Shown piece after piece: positions 1 through 5,629 of a stretch of 5,629 bases of DNA. The notes under the pieces were generated by a model. It ran no database searches, was not told the DNA's origin, and worked only from the letters and a program-made list of their open reading frames with translations. The stretch is from Draconibacterium sp. GTDB taxonomy: Bacteria; Bacteroidota; Bacteroidia; Bacteroidales; Prolixibacteraceae. How positions within the stretch are numbered: position 1 is the first letter of the stretch; each line of letters opens with the position of its first letter. The stretch covers positions 1 to 5,629 of the forward strand of contig WGCT01000122.1 of assembly GCA_015493625.1 (NCBI GenBank), in the 5' to 3' direction. A program made the translations under genes and the position numbers.

Positions 1-138
1 ATGGTGCAGGGTAACGAAAAAGATATTGAAACATTTGTCGATTATCTGAAAATTGGGCCTGCACTTGCACGGGTCGATAAAATATCGAAAGTTAAAATGG
101 CTACGATAAATGAGTTCTCGCAATTTGAGGTGAAATAG
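1..138 (+). CDS. Acylphosphatase, C-terminal half (5' end outside window)
   Basis: Acylphosphatases are small (about 90-residue) cytosolic enzymes that hydrolyse carboxyl-phosphate bonds such as those of acetyl phosphate and 1,3-bisphosphoglycerate. Only the last 45 residues are visible. They match the second half of the fold: a strand ending in VQG, a helix (KDIETFVDYLK), the family-typical IGPALARVDKI segment corresponding to GP..A.V, and a last strand ending QFEVK before TAG. The ATG at base 1 is probably an internal Met, because in the family this position lies mid-protein in the strand before the [AV].G turn. The catalytic Arg (in the GxVQGVxFR loop) and Asn lie upstream of the window, so activity cannot be judged. 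The next gene follows closely (23 to 38 bases, depending on its start), which allows co-transcription. Family call is fairly sure despite the short length. Confidence 0.8.
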   Translation: MVQGNEKDIETFVDYLKIGPALARVDKISKVKMATINEFSQFEVK

Positions 139-141
139 TAA

Positions 142-151
142 AAGGACGGAG
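142..151 (+). promoter_or_regulatory. Possible Shine-Dalgarno tract before the decarboxylase
   Basis: The purine-rich AAGGACGGAG contains AAGGA (142-146) and GGAG (148-151). It sits well for an ATG at 154 (7-base spacer), but that frame stops after four codons (154-165, ending TGA). It also lies 10 bases before the in-frame TTG at 162, and is too far (about 25 bases) from the in-frame ATG at 177. It is therefore the main argument for the TTG start, or for a lost base between 154 and 162. It could also be chance, since SD use is weak in Bacteroidota. Confidence 0.3.
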
Positions 152-176
152 TGATGATAAATTGAACTTTAACGAA

Positions 177-1619
177 ATGAAAAAACTGGAAAAGCAAAAC
201 TTCCATATGACTACGGAAGAGTTTCGTAAAGAGGGGAAGAAAGTAATTGACTGGATTGCCGATTACTACGAAAATATTGAAAAATATCCGGTATTGTCGC
301 AGGTAAAACCAGGCGATATAAAAGCGTTATTACCTGAAAAAGCTCCGCTAAAAGGCGAGCCAACCAATGCTATGATGGGCGATATTGACCAAATAATAAT
401 GCCCGGAATTACCCATTGGCAGTCGCCCAATTTTTATGCTTACTTTCCGGCAAACACATCGTTCCCCTCAATTTTAGGCGATTTAATCTCTTCGGGGTTG
501 GGGGTGCAGGGAATGATTTGGGCAACCAGTCCGGCAGCAACCGAATTGGAAACGCACGTTTTAGACTGGCTGGCAGATATGATGGGAATGCCGGAAAGGT
601 TCAAATCGACCTCCACAGGTGGAGGCGTTATTCAAGACACTGCATCAACATCGGCATTAACAGCCATAATTGCTGCCCGCGAACGTGCTACAAAATTCGA
701 ATCGAATAAAAAAGGAGTTGTACAAAAACTAACGGCTTACATTTCAACGCAAACCCACTCGTCGATTGAAAAGGCCATAAAAATTGCCGGGATAGGAACC
801 GATAATTTGCGGTTGATTGAAGTTGATGAAACATTTGCCATGCGTACCGATTTGCTTGAAGAGCAAATAAGAAGCGACAAACAGTTAGGATTTACACCTT
901 TTTTTATTTGCGCTGCTATTGGAACAACCTCGTCGAATGCTGTCGACCCGGTACGTAAAATTGGTGAAATTTGCCGGCGCGAAAACTGCTGGTTACACAT
1001 CGATGCGGCAATGTCGGGTAGTGCAATGTTATGCCCAGAATTTAGACATTTTCAAGATGGAGTTGAGCTGGCCGACAGCTACTGTTTTAATCCACACAAG
1101 TGGATGTTTACCAATTTCGATTGCGATGTTTTTTGGGTAGCCAACCGCGAAGAATTGATAAATACATTTTCAATATTGCCCGAATATTTGCGTAATCAGG
1201 CAACCGAATCGGGCGAGGTTTTCGATTACCGCGACTGGCACATTCAGTTGGGGCGGCGGTTTCGTTCGTTAAAACTTTGGTTTGTAATTCGTCATTACGG
1301 AGTTGAAGGACTACAGCACCACATTCGCAAACATGTTGAAATGGCTCAGAAGTTTACAAAGTGGGTAAACGAATCGAACGACTTTACACTCTTTGTTGAA
1401 CCACCATTTAATTTGGTCTGCTTTGTTCATAATGCCGGTAACGATTTTAATATGAAACTGATGAATGCTGTTAATAAAACGGGGAAGATATATTTTACCC
1501 ACACAAAATTAAATGGAAAAATTGTTTTGCGAATGAGTATCGGACAAACACACACCGAAGAGAAACATGTAGAAAAAGCCTGGAAACTGATCCAAAAAAC
1601 AGCAAATAAACTGGGTTAA
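177..1619 (+). CDS. Group II PLP-dependent aromatic-L-amino-acid decarboxylase
   Basis: This predicted cytosolic enzyme removes the carboxyl group of an aromatic amino acid (DOPA, tryptophan, tyrosine or phenylalanine type) to give the amine, using pyridoxal phosphate. From ATG 177 it is 480 residues, about the length of animal DOPA decarboxylase, and aligns along its whole length. The N-terminal segment MTTEEFRKEGKKVIDWIADY and the FYAYFPA segment are typical. His194 (THSS) should stack on PLP, Asp276 (HIDAA) should contact the pyridine nitrogen, and Lys308 (NPHKW) should form the Schiff base. The catalytic-loop Tyr337 (PEYL) corresponds to Tyr332 of human DDC, which favours decarboxylation over aldehyde synthesis. 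Gly359 (LGRRFRSLKLW) sits where plant indole-preferring enzymes have Gly. Start choice is open: TTG 162 (485 aa), ATG 177, or ATG 207 immediately at the conserved region; ATG 177 was chosen because TTG starts are rare. Exact substrate is not determinable here. Confidence 0.93.
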   Translation: MKKLEKQNFHMTTEEFRKEGKKVIDWIADYYENIEKYPVLSQVKPGDIKALLPEKAPLKGEPTNAMMGDIDQIIMPGITHWQSPNFYAYFPANTSFPSILGDLISSGLGVQGMIWATSPAATELETHVLDWLADMMGMPERFKSTSTGGGVIQDTASTSALTAIIAARERATKFESNKKGVVQKLTAYISTQTHSSIEKAIKIAGIGTDNLRLIEVDETFAMRTDLLEEQIRSDKQLGFTPFFICAAIGTTSSNAVDPVRKIGEICRRENCWLHIDAAMSGSAMLCPEFRHFQDGVELADSYCFNPHKWMFTNFDCDVFWVANREELINTFSILPEYLRNQATESGEVFDYRDWHIQLGRRFRSLKLWFVIRHYGVEGLQHHIRKHVEMAQKFTKWVNESNDFTLFVEPPFNLVCFVHNAGNDFNMKLMNAVNKTGKIYFTHTKLNGKIVLRMSIGQTHTEEKHVEKAWKLIQKTANKLG

Positions 1620-1723
1620 TGTTTACATGCTCAACTAAAAATAACTTCTTTGTAAATCGTTTCTATTTTTATAAACAACATTTTTGTTCTTTCTTTGAAT
1701 CCGTAAAATTAAAACATATTGTT

Positions 1724-2590
1724 ATGAAAAAATATCAAGTTCTGTTCGTTCTTCTCTTTTTTGTGTTTACTGCTTTTAAAACCGATAAACCAGCTTACTC
1801 CCTCTTCAATAAAAAAGGGAAAGAGGTGAAGTACTCGAAAATGATTAAAGAGATTGCCGATGCCGATATTGTATTGTTTGGCGAATACCATAATAACCCC
1901 ATTTCGCACTGGTTAGAGTTAGAGTTAACAAAAGATCTTTTTGAAATAAAAGGAGATAAACTTGTGCTGGGTGCCGAAATGTTTGAAAGCGATAACCAAC
2001 TCATTCTCGATGAATATTTAGATAGCTTAATTTCGCAAAAAAGTTTTGAGGCCGAAGCACGTTTATGGCCCAATTACAAAACCGACTATAAACCGTTGAT
2101 TGAGTTTGCCAATAAAAACCGGTTGAAATTTGTTGCATCGAATGTTCCACGCCGTTATGCGTCGTTGGTAAACAAAAAAGGGTTCGAAGGATTGGAAGAA
2201 CTCTCTGATGAGGCAAAAAAGTTAATTCCACCGCTGCCAATAAGGTACGATGGCGAACTGGAATGCTATAAAAGTATGCTTACAATGATGGGGATGGGAT
2301 CGCATGTAAACAAAAATTTCCCAAAAGCACAAGCTATAAAAGATGCTACAATGGCGTATTTTATATTGAAAAACTGGTCGCCAGGAAAACTATTGTTGCA
2401 TTACGAAGGTGCATATCACTCAAATAATTTCGAAAGTATTTACTGGCATTTGAAACAACAAAATCCGAAACTTAAGATTGTTACGTTAACAACAGTTTCG
2501 CAAGCCGACGTTTCTAAATTAAGCGAAGAAAATACAGGTACAGCCGACTATACAATTTGTGTAGTTGAGGATATGACAAGTACACGATAA
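1724..2590 (+). CDS. Exported ChaN/DUF399-like protein (Tiki/TraB-type fold)
   Basis: This 288-residue protein resembles the ChaN family, whose best-known member is a haem-binding surface lipoprotein linked to iron uptake; the fold is related to Tiki/TraB metalloprotease-like proteins. Two GxxH motifs are visible: GEYH at residues 53-56, after a hydrophobic strand (ADIVLF), and GAYH at 229-232, near the C-terminus. The segment IKDATMAYFIL matches the family's conserved (W/R)DATMA region. Residues 4-18 form a hydrophobic stretch after MKK, a likely Sec signal or N-terminal anchor. It holds no Cys, so unlike classical ChaN this is not a lipoprotein by sequence. ATG 1724 was chosen over the in-frame ATG at 1619, which overlaps the previous stop, because the longer start adds 35 unconserved residues before the signal. 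About 104 non-coding bases precede it, so it may have its own promoter. Haem or metal binding is inferred only. Confidence 0.82.
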   Translation: MKKYQVLFVLLFFVFTAFKTDKPAYSLFNKKGKEVKYSKMIKEIADADIVLFGEYHNNPISHWLELELTKDLFEIKGDKLVLGAEMFESDNQLILDEYLDSLISQKSFEAEARLWPNYKTDYKPLIEFANKNRLKFVASNVPRRYASLVNKKGFEGLEELSDEAKKLIPPLPIRYDGELECYKSMLTMMGMGSHVNKNFPKAQAIKDATMAYFILKNWSPGKLLLHYEGAYHSNNFESIYWHLKQQNPKLKIVTLTTVSQADVSKLSEENTGTADYTICVVEDMTSTR

Positions 2591-2647
2591 TTGTTTAATT
2601 TCTGGTCTTGTGTTTTAGTTCTTATTTCTTGATTCAAATTAAAAAAA

Positions 2648-4258
2648 ATGAAACAATTATCGGCATTAATTCTAATTACACTGCTATTTGGCAGTTTTGC
2701 TTTTGGCCAAAAGCAGAGTAAAGAGAGCAAAAAAGAGCAGGCAAAATATTCAGGCAAATACGAGAAATCGACCTTAAACGGTTCTGAACTTCCGGTAATG
2801 ATGCCGTACAACCGGTGGATAAATCCTGCCGGTCAGCAAATTTATTTTGGTAATCACGAGTTAGAGAATCATGCACTCGATTGTTCCGTTTCTCCCGATG
2901 GGAAATGGGTGGCAGTTGAGGGGCGCTATTCAGTTGTTATCGTATCGGTTGCATCAAAAAAAATTGTCCATCAGTTTCCGCTAACAAACTACTTTGCGCA
3001 GGGAGGTGTTATGAACACGTTTTCGGGTATTATATGGCAAAAGTCGGATGCCGGGTACGAACTGTTTTGGAGTGCCGCAGCACGCGGCGGATTTGCGTAC
3101 GTTGTTGAAGCAACATGGAACAGCAGCGAAATAGCAGTGAAAAAAGTTTTTATGTTTGCTGCCGAGAAACCGGCTCCATCGGCACTTCCCAACGAATTGG
3201 CTATCTCAACCGAAAAAGGAAAAACTTACCTGTACGTTGTTTTAAACGGAACAAATAAACTGTTAAAAACAGATATCGCGACCGGAGAAAATGTGTGGTC
3301 GGTAGCAACCGGAGTTGCACCTTACGGACTTACCATTGCAAATGGTAAACTTTATGTAACCAACTGGGCGGGCAGTGTGCCGTCGGCAGACGATAAAAAT
3401 GTGGCAGGTGTACCGTGGGGCGCAGCAAAAGTTGACCCCAAAACCGGTGCAACACGCGAAGGAACCGTGTCGGTTTTTAATCCCGAAAATGGCAGCCTTA
3501 TTTCTGAGATTTTAGTCGGACTTCATCCCAACGACATTGTATCAGATCACAACGGAAATTATGTTTATGTGGCAAATGCCAACAGCGATAATGTTTCGGT
3601 TATCGACACCAAAACCGATAAAGTTGTTGAACAAATTGAGGTGCGTGCCGGTGCCGAATTGCACTCGTTTATGGGCAGCTCGCCAAATGGTTTGGCACTC
3701 TCGGGCGATGGAACAGTTTTATATGTTGCCAACGGAATGGACAATGCAGTTGCTGTGGTTGAATTGGGGAAAAATGCTGCTGCAAACGGAGTAAGTGAGA
3801 AGAGTGTTGTAACCGGTTTTATACCAACCGGAGCGTATCCGGGCGCAGTTTGCAATGTAAACGACAAGGTGTTGTTTGTTGCAAACATTGAAGCCGAAGG
3901 GGCGCGGATTCCGTTTGTTGATAACAAAACCGGAGTAATTTCGTACAACTCGCACCACATGATGGCTTCGGTATCGATAATTCCGGTTCCCAACAATAAG
4001 CGGTTAAAAAAATATACCAAGCAAGTAGTAAAATCGAATATGCTTTTCAGAACCGATTTGGCCAACGAGTTACCGCGTAAAAATATTCAACCGGTACCGG
4101 TTCCCGCGCGAATTGGCGAACCCTCGGTTTTTAAACATGTGGTGTACATTATTAAAGAGAACAGAACGTACGATCAGGTTTTGGGCGATATGAAAAACGG
4201 CGACGGCGATGCATCGCTGTGTGTCTTTGGGCCAAGAGGTTACGCCCAATATTCATAA
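2648..4258 (+). CDS. N-terminal half: signal peptide and YVTN/YncE beta-propeller
   Basis: As read, this ORF encodes 536 residues. Residues 1-20 form a Sec signal peptide (charged start, hydrophobic core, FAFG then Gln, with Ala and Gly at -3 and -1), so the product is exported. A Lys-rich linker follows. From about residue 75 there are propeller blades with the YVTN-type signature: SPDGKWVAV, YLYVV (194-), LYVTN (235-239), YVYVANANSDNVSVID (305-320), LYVANGMDNAVAVVE (358-) and VLFVAN (408-413). Such propellers usually bind partners or ligands. From about residue 496 the phosphoesterase domain begins (KHVVYIIKENRTYD), with Glu504 and Asn505 as likely metal ligands of the ENR motif. The last residues after FG (PRGYAQYS) are out of frame, so alone this product would lack most of the catalytic domain. 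The start has an A-rich leader (AAAAAAAATG) and lies 57 bases after the ChaN-like gene. Confidence 0.88.
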   Translation: MKQLSALILITLLFGSFAFGQKQSKESKKEQAKYSGKYEKSTLNGSELPVMMPYNRWINPAGQQIYFGNHELENHALDCSVSPDGKWVAVEGRYSVVIVSVASKKIVHQFPLTNYFAQGGVMNTFSGIIWQKSDAGYELFWSAAARGGFAYVVEATWNSSEIAVKKVFMFAAEKPAPSALPNELAISTEKGKTYLYVVLNGTNKLLKTDIATGENVWSVATGVAPYGLTIANGKLYVTNWAGSVPSADDKNVAGVPWGAAKVDPKTGATREGTVSVFNPENGSLISEILVGLHPNDIVSDHNGNYVYVANANSDNVSVIDTKTDKVVEQIEVRAGAELHSFMGSSPNGLALSGDGTVLYVANGMDNAVAVVELGKNAAANGVSEKSVVTGFIPTGAYPGAVCNVNDKVLFVANIEAEGARIPFVDNKTGVISYNSHHMMASVSIIPVPNNKRLKKYTKQVVKSNMLFRTDLANELPRKNIQPVPVPARIGEPSVFKHVVYIIKENRTYDQVLGDMKNGDGDASLCVFGPRGYAQYS

Positions 4259-5336
4259 ACTTAGTAACGAATTTTTGTTGCTCGATAATTTCTATGCTTC
4301 GGGGAAATGCTCTGCCGAAGGACATCAGTGGACAGATATGGGCATGGTTCCCGATTATATCGAAAAGAATGTGCGGGCGTGGTTCCGCAGTTATCCGCAC
4401 GTTCAAACCGATGCACTTGCTTATACAACAACCGGTTTTATTTGGGACAATGCAAAGCGCCACGGAAAAAGTGTACGTATTTATGGCGAAGCATGTATCC
4501 CGGTTTTCGATAAAAGTTACACCTGGACATCGATTTACGAAGATTTTAAAAACGGCAAAAAATTTCAGTTTAAAAATAAAACAACCATTGCCCCGGTTCG
4601 AGAGATTCTCAGTGAGAACTATCCGGGTTACGACAGCCATAAAATTACCGATATTTTACGGGCAAAAGCGTTTATCGACGAGTTGAAAGCGTACGAAAAC
4701 CGCGATGGCGACCAGTGGCCTGAGTTAATAATTATTACACTTCCTAACGACCACACTTCGGGAACTCGCCCCGGGTTTCCCACTCCACGGGCGGCGGTTG
4801 CCGACAACGATGTGGCACTTGGCCAAATTGTGGAGGCCATTTCGAAAAGCCGTTTCTGGAAAAATACGGCTGTGTTTATTACCGAAGACGATTCGCAGAC
4901 TGGGTGGGATCATGTTTCGGCTTATCGTACTGTGGGCACAATTGTCAGTCCGTATTCGAAATTGAGAAAAACAGTTCACACCAATTATAATCAAGTGTCA
5001 ATGTTTCGAACTATTGAGCAGATTTTGGGAATTCCACCGTTAAATATTTTAGATGCCACCGCCATGCCAATGTTCGACTGCTTTACCAACAATGCCGATA
5101 TTGCTGCATTCGAGGGCGTTCCAAACCGCATTCCGTTAAACGAAATGAATAAAAATTTATCGAGTTTAAAAGGCGATGCGTTGTATTTTGCGAAACGCAG
5201 TTCCGAGCCACAATTCGAAAGAGTTGATGCCGGCGACGATGAGCTTTTCAATAAAATTATCTGGTTTGCCACAAAAGGAGACTTGCCGTATCCCGAGAAA
5301 TTTAGCGGAAAAGACGACGATGATGACGACGATTAA
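4209..5336 (+). CDS. C-terminal half: PF04185-like phosphoesterase domain
   Basis: This frame holds the rest of the phosphatase; the true homology begins at the frame junction near 4230, and ATG 4209 is only the first in-frame start. PF04185 enzymes (acid phosphatase AcpA, phospholipase C types) hydrolyse phosphomonoesters or diesters outside the cytoplasm. In joined numbering, conserved elements are QEVTPNIHKL, SAEGHQW (Ser555 to Trp561), LPNDHTSGTRPG (Asp701, His702), and EDDSQTGWDHV (Asp747, Asp748, Asp754, His755), which matches the family's YDEHGG..DHV metal site. The ENR motif that completes the site is encoded upstream in the other frame, and this half has no signal peptide, so alone it is probably inactive and not exported. 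The protein ends in GK plus seven Asp. Which residue is the nucleophile, and which substrate is used, cannot be told from sequence. Confidence 0.85.
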   Translation: MHRCVSLGQEVTPNIHKLSNEFLLLDNFYASGKCSAEGHQWTDMGMVPDYIEKNVRAWFRSYPHVQTDALAYTTTGFIWDNAKRHGKSVRIYGEACIPVFDKSYTWTSIYEDFKNGKKFQFKNKTTIAPVREILSENYPGYDSHKITDILRAKAFIDELKAYENRDGDQWPELIIITLPNDHTSGTRPGFPTPRAAVADNDVALGQIVEAISKSRFWKNTAVFITEDDSQTGWDHVSAYRTVGTIVSPYSKLRKTVHTNYNQVSMFRTIEQILGIPPLNILDATAMPMFDCFTNNADIAAFEGVPNRIPLNEMNKNLSSLKGDALYFAKRSSEPQFERVDAGDDELFNKIIWFATKGDLPYPEKFSGKDDDDDDD

Positions 5337-5346
5337 TTGTTTATGA

Positions 5347-5629
5347 TTACTTTTTGTAGAAATTCATTTCGTCTAAATATTCCCATGCTTTTTGCGGAAG
5401 GAAATAGCGAACATCTTTCCCCTCCCGAATTGCATTTCTGATAAACGATGAGGAAATTTCCATTAATGGAACACCTTCGGCAATGGTAATATTATTAGTA
5501 ATTTTTGCTTTCGAGCGGTCGAATCCGGGTCGCGGATAAACAATTATTCCGTAGTTCTCAATAATGGTTTCGTAATTTTTCCATTTATGAAAGTTTTCCA
5601 GATTATCGGAACCCATTAAAATGCTGAAA
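5347..5629 (-). CDS. nadD: Nicotinate-nucleotide adenylyltransferase, C-terminal part (5' end outside window)
   Basis: NadD transfers AMP from ATP to nicotinate mononucleotide, giving deamido-NAD, a late cytosolic step of NAD synthesis that is essential in most bacteria. About 94 residues are visible, roughly half the enzyme. Reading inward from the right edge the frame is open: FSILMGSDNLENFHKWKNY matches the family's F.(L/I)I(M)GSD.L..F..W segment. The Met at 5616 in that motif is therefore internal and not the start. Near the C-terminus, MEISSSFIRNAIREGKDVRYFLP matches the ISS(T)xIR...G..(V).(Y)L(P) nucleotide-binding signature. Translation ends at TAA (5349-5347). The N-terminal GG.F.P.H.GH ATP-binding loop lies beyond the window. 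The gene converges on the phosphatase with a 10-base gap, so its promoter and operon partners are to the right. Confidence 0.94.
   Translation of the reverse strand, partial: FSILMGSDNLENFHKWKNYETIIENYGIIVYPRPGFDRSKAKITNNITIAEGVPLMEISSSFIRNAIREGKDVRYFLPQKAWEYLDEMNFYKK

Larger units (their letters stand above)
2648..5336 (+). pseudogene. Frameshifted YncE-propeller/alkaline-phosphatase fusion protein
   Basis: The two ORFs at 2648-4258 and 4209-5336 are halves of one gene. Read together they give about 895 residues: signal peptide, beta-propeller, phosphoesterase domain, acidic tail. This is the architecture and length I know for the Bacteroidota bifunctional YncE/alkaline phosphatase family. 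The first frame runs through KENRTYD and ...SLCVFG and then degenerates to PRGYAQYS and a stop. The other frame carries on with QEVTPNIHKL, exactly the expected continuation. The switch needs one extra base within TTTGGGCC (4226-4233); dropping a G or C restores ...CVFGQEVTPN. No other defect is visible and both halves look well conserved, so this is a recent mutation, a sequencing or assembly error, or much less likely recoding. It is listed as a pseudogene for the frame break, not for decay. The halves are described separately. Confidence 0.8.

Noticed and set aside
1..3. ATG at base 1 as a true gene start
   Set aside because: The peptide begins mid-domain of acylphosphatase and lacks the catalytic half, so the gene extends left of the window.
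1649..1697. Bacteroidota-type promoter (TTTG and TAnnTTTG) before the ChaN-like gene
   Set aside because: TTTG at 1649-1652 and TTTCTTTG at 1690-1697 are too far apart, and the second deviates from TAnnTTTG.
1619..1723. ATG at 1619 overlapping the decarboxylase stop (TAATG) as the start of the ChaN-like gene
   Set aside because: The 35 added residues are Phe/Lys/Asn-rich, look like translated AT-rich spacer, and would bury the signal sequence that begins cleanly at ATG 1724.
2591..2631. Bacteroidota-type promoter before the propeller-phosphatase
   Set aside because: TTG at 2591-2593 with TAGTTCTT at 2616-2623 is only a loose match lacking the final TTTG; not enough in AT-rich DNA.
3565..4065. 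166-codon open frame on the minus strand
   Set aside because: It lies wholly inside the propeller coding region, has no recognisable family, and is antisense to well-conserved YVTN repeats.
4226..4258. Programmed +1 frameshift site
   Set aside because: There is no stop or obviously hungry codon at the shift, and no stimulatory structure I can see; an indel is simpler.
4152..4640. 162-codon open frame on the minus strand across the frameshift
   Set aside because: It is antisense to conserved phosphoesterase sequence in both frames and shows no domain of its own.

Overview
The window looks like ordinary chromosomal DNA from a member of the Bacteroidota. This is inferred from three things: moderately AT-rich DNA, A-rich rather than clear Shine-Dalgarno sequences before most starts, and best remembered family matches. 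Those matches are the exported YncE-propeller/alkaline-phosphatase fusion with its Asp-rich tail, a NadD beginning its visible part with a GSDNL-type motif, and a ChaN-like exported protein. I cannot place it at genus level. Coding density is high: the largest gaps are about 100 and 57 bases, and there is no tRNA, rRNA, CRISPR array or mobile element that I can support.

Layout, left to right. The C-terminal half of an acylphosphatase (1-138, +) is cut by the window edge. A complete group II PLP-dependent decarboxylase of the DOPA/tryptophan/tyrosine family follows (about 177-1619, +). Next is a secreted ChaN/DUF399-like protein (1724-2590, +). A large exported protein then follows (2648-5336, +), made of a YVTN/YncE-type beta-propeller joined to a PF04185-type phosphoesterase. 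Its reading frame is broken by one extra base near 4226-4233, so it appears as two overlapping ORFs. Finally the C-terminal part of NadD (5347-5629, -) converges on the phosphatase, with only 10 bases between the stop codons, and runs off the right edge.

The four plus-strand genes share an orientation, but I see no single pathway joining them. The decarboxylase is probably cytosolic and makes an aromatic amine. The ChaN-like protein and the propeller-phosphatase carry N-terminal signal sequences and should act in the periplasm or at the cell surface. NadD is a housekeeping enzyme of NAD synthesis. I found no convincing evidence of a new multi-gene system. The observation most worth checking is the single-base frameshift that splits the propeller-phosphatase.
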